Origin: Oscillospiraceae bacterium
Lineage (GTDB): Bacteria; Bacillota; Clostridia; Oscillospirales; CAG-272
Direction of reading: 5' to 3'
Assembly: GCA_015065205.1 (NCBI GenBank)
Contig: SVQS01000026.1
Span: 1-15,889, forward strand
DNA length: 15,889 nt
Shown here one piece after another: positions 14,707 to 15,889 of the stretch. The notes under the pieces were generated by a model. That model saw only the letters and a list, made by a program, of their open reading frames with translations. It was not told the DNA's origin and searched no databases. Numbering within the stretch: the first letter of the stretch is position 1; each line of letters opens with the position of its first letter. A program made the translations under genes and the position numbers.

Positions 14707-15889
14707 CTACTGCGACTTTTGTTCTTTATGTTCTCTTATGATTTCGTGGATCCACTTGAACTTAAATTTACGAACGGCTATATCCAAAAGCATAAAAACG
14801 ATTGCAACAATAATGAGTATCAGTCTTGGATCAAATGTCTTGCTCAACATTTTCTTAAAACTTCCAAAAACCTCAACGGGATCCTCAATCTCTTTTCCCC
14901 CGCTTGTTTGTGCAAGCCCTGCCATCAGACGCGATCCGTCCTCGGCATCATCGAAGGAAGTATCGTATTCTTTCGAATACGACAATGCCTTATAAATGGG
15001 AATTTCGGATAGAATATTGCCGTCCTCATCCGACGCGGTAATCATAATTTCATAAAGTCCGGACTCGGTGAGCGAGAATGTGAATCTTCTGTTGCTCTCC
15101 GCAACATCCACTTTGATTTCTCCCCAAAGGTGTTGCAGAGATGTGCTCACGGGATTTATCGACACATCAACGGTCTGCCCCTCTGTATCGCTGTAGATAT
15201 TGAGCCAATGCAAGTAGTTATCCGATTGCAGTTCGTATTTGATATTGTCAGCACGGATATCCTCAAACGGGAAAATGCTTTCAACGATATTCACTATCAG
15301 TGCTTCGCCAACGAGGTTTTCGGTAAAGGACTGCGACCATTCGCCACCGATATCGCACATAAAGCTGCCCACGGTTCCCTTGCCGTATTTGTGTGTAGCA
15401 TAAATAGGAACGTATTCGCCCATAAGCGGCACGGTTGCGCCTTTTTTGGCAACCGTTCCGTAATATCCGGTAAGCGTGGGAATGGTGTCGCTATCAATGC
15501 CGGAAAGGATGGTGCTTTTATCCTTAACGGTCAATTCAAATTCTTTTCCGTACTGTATTTCGGGAATCGCTTCCTCGGTAAGGTCCTTATACATCGTGCT
15601 CGCAATGGAGCTGACGTCGTTGACGTTGTAGAATTTTCCGCCGCCGGCAGCCGCGGTCTTCTGCATCATGGCTATTTGTTCTGCATTATCCATACCAAGG
15701 GTTAAAAGCGACATCGTAATGCCATCGGCAACGTTATCTTTTATATAACGCTCATAATCGTTGTAGGAATCTCCGGGTTTTCCGTCGGTGATCAGAATGA
15801 TATGTTTTCTTTCAACGTTGTTGATAACCGAAAGCGCGCGTCCTGCCTTCATAATCGCGCCCGAGAAGATGGTTCCATCACCTTTTTCC
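14707..15889 (-). CDS. VWA-domain membrane protein, 3' part (5' end outside window)
   Basis: The frame runs off the right edge: codons before the ATG at 15852 continue in good vWA sequence (EKGDGTIFSGAIMKAGRAL), so that ATG is internal and at least 393 residues are visible. The visible vWA half has the later metal-ion (MIDAS) residues, T of GDGT and D of ITDG; the DxSxS part lies outside. After it (visible residues about 137-207) comes a region with GYYGT and a YGKGTVGSFMCDIGGEWS stretch, resembling the glutamine-amidotransferase-like segment of large clostridial vWA membrane proteins. Next is a beta-rich domain, then one membrane segment at about 354-371 (LILIIVAIVFMLL) and a short basic cytoplasmic tail. 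Such proteins usually also have N-terminal membrane segments and lie beside MoxR-type ATPase and DUF58 genes; that would be upstream and cannot be seen here. It heads the visible operon, 40 bp before the LRR lipoprotein gene. Confidence 0.87.
   Translation of the reverse strand, partial: EKGDGTIFSGAIMKAGRALSVINNVERKHIILITDGKPGDSYNDYERYIKDNVADGITMSLLTLGMDNAEQIAMMQKTAAAGGGKFYNVNDVSSIASTMYKDLTEEAIPEIQYGKEFELTVKDKSTILSGIDSDTIPTLTGYYGTVAKKGATVPLMGEYVPIYATHKYGKGTVGSFMCDIGGEWSQSFTENLVGEALIVNIVESIFPFEDIRADNIKYELQSDNYLHWLNIYSDTEGQTVDVSINPVSTSLQHLWGEIKVDVAESNRRFTFSLTESGLYEIMITASDEDGNILSEIPIYKALSYSKEYDTSFDDAEDGSRLMAGLAQTSGGKEIEDPVEVFGSFKKMLSKTFDPRLILIIVAIVFMLLDIAVRKFKFKWIHEIIREHKEQKSQ

Noticed and set aside
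15130..15705. 191-codon plus-strand frame opposite the vWA gene
   Set aside because: The sense strand has clear vWA and membrane-segment features; this is a chance antisense frame.
15850..15852. ATG at 15852 as the start of the vWA gene
   Set aside because: Codons to its right continue the vWA fold in frame to the window edge, so the gene is simply cut by the window.

Overview
The window looks like a chromosomal segment of a gut-type, low-to-mid-GC Clostridia (Firmicutes/Bacillota). The evidence is a TnpV / DUF6809 / large-serine-recombinase accessory module of the kind common in that class, strong AGGAGG-type ribosome binding sites, a consensus sigma-A promoter, and large lipoproteins built from BspA-type leucine-rich repeats, Ig-like domains and Listeria-Bacteroides (InlB B-type) repeats. 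No rRNA, tRNA or CRISPR array was seen. The taxonomic call is an inference from gene content.

Left flank (1-2290) is degraded mobile-element territory. On the minus strand lie a translationally coupled TnpV-like gene and DUF6809-like gene ending in a clean terminator. They are followed, in map order, by an orphan stretch (about 740-920) with a plus-strand promoter-like sequence, mutually exclusive hairpins and a good plus-strand terminator but no convincing gene. Next is a large serine recombinase that has lost its catalytic N-terminal half. The recombinase breaks off at about 2031, and exactly there a plus-strand C-terminal remnant of a second DUF6809-like gene begins, so two head-to-head genes have been fused by loss of both 5' parts. 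A perfect 21-bp hairpin (2241-2286) separates this scrap from the next block.

The main block (2348-15889) is four minus-strand genes read right to left. They are the 3' part of a von Willebrand factor A membrane protein (cut by the window edge), a 916-aa lipoprotein with about 25 BspA-type LRRs, a 1054-aa lipoprotein with three Ig-like domains and a large unrecognised C-terminal region, and a 2031-aa lipoprotein made of some 20 or more InlB-type repeats plus four copies of a separate module containing AGTWTG. The gaps are 40, 78 and 229 bp. The first three genes are probably one transcript, and the last has its own consensus promoter (8540-8568). All three lipoproteins have signal peptides with lipoboxes and would sit on the outer face of the membrane. 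The vWA protein has a C-terminal membrane segment and could organise or accompany them. An adhesion or cell-surface assembly role is inference.

The most interesting points are the giant repeat lipoprotein (189-bp tandem repeats, a duplicated module with 302 bp of perfect identity suggesting gene conversion, and a complete absence of TTA/CTA/TCA codons that leaves a 6-kb antisense frame open), the undescribed large domain of the Ig-like lipoprotein, the AGTWTG module, and the orphan plus-strand transcription unit beside the recombinase.
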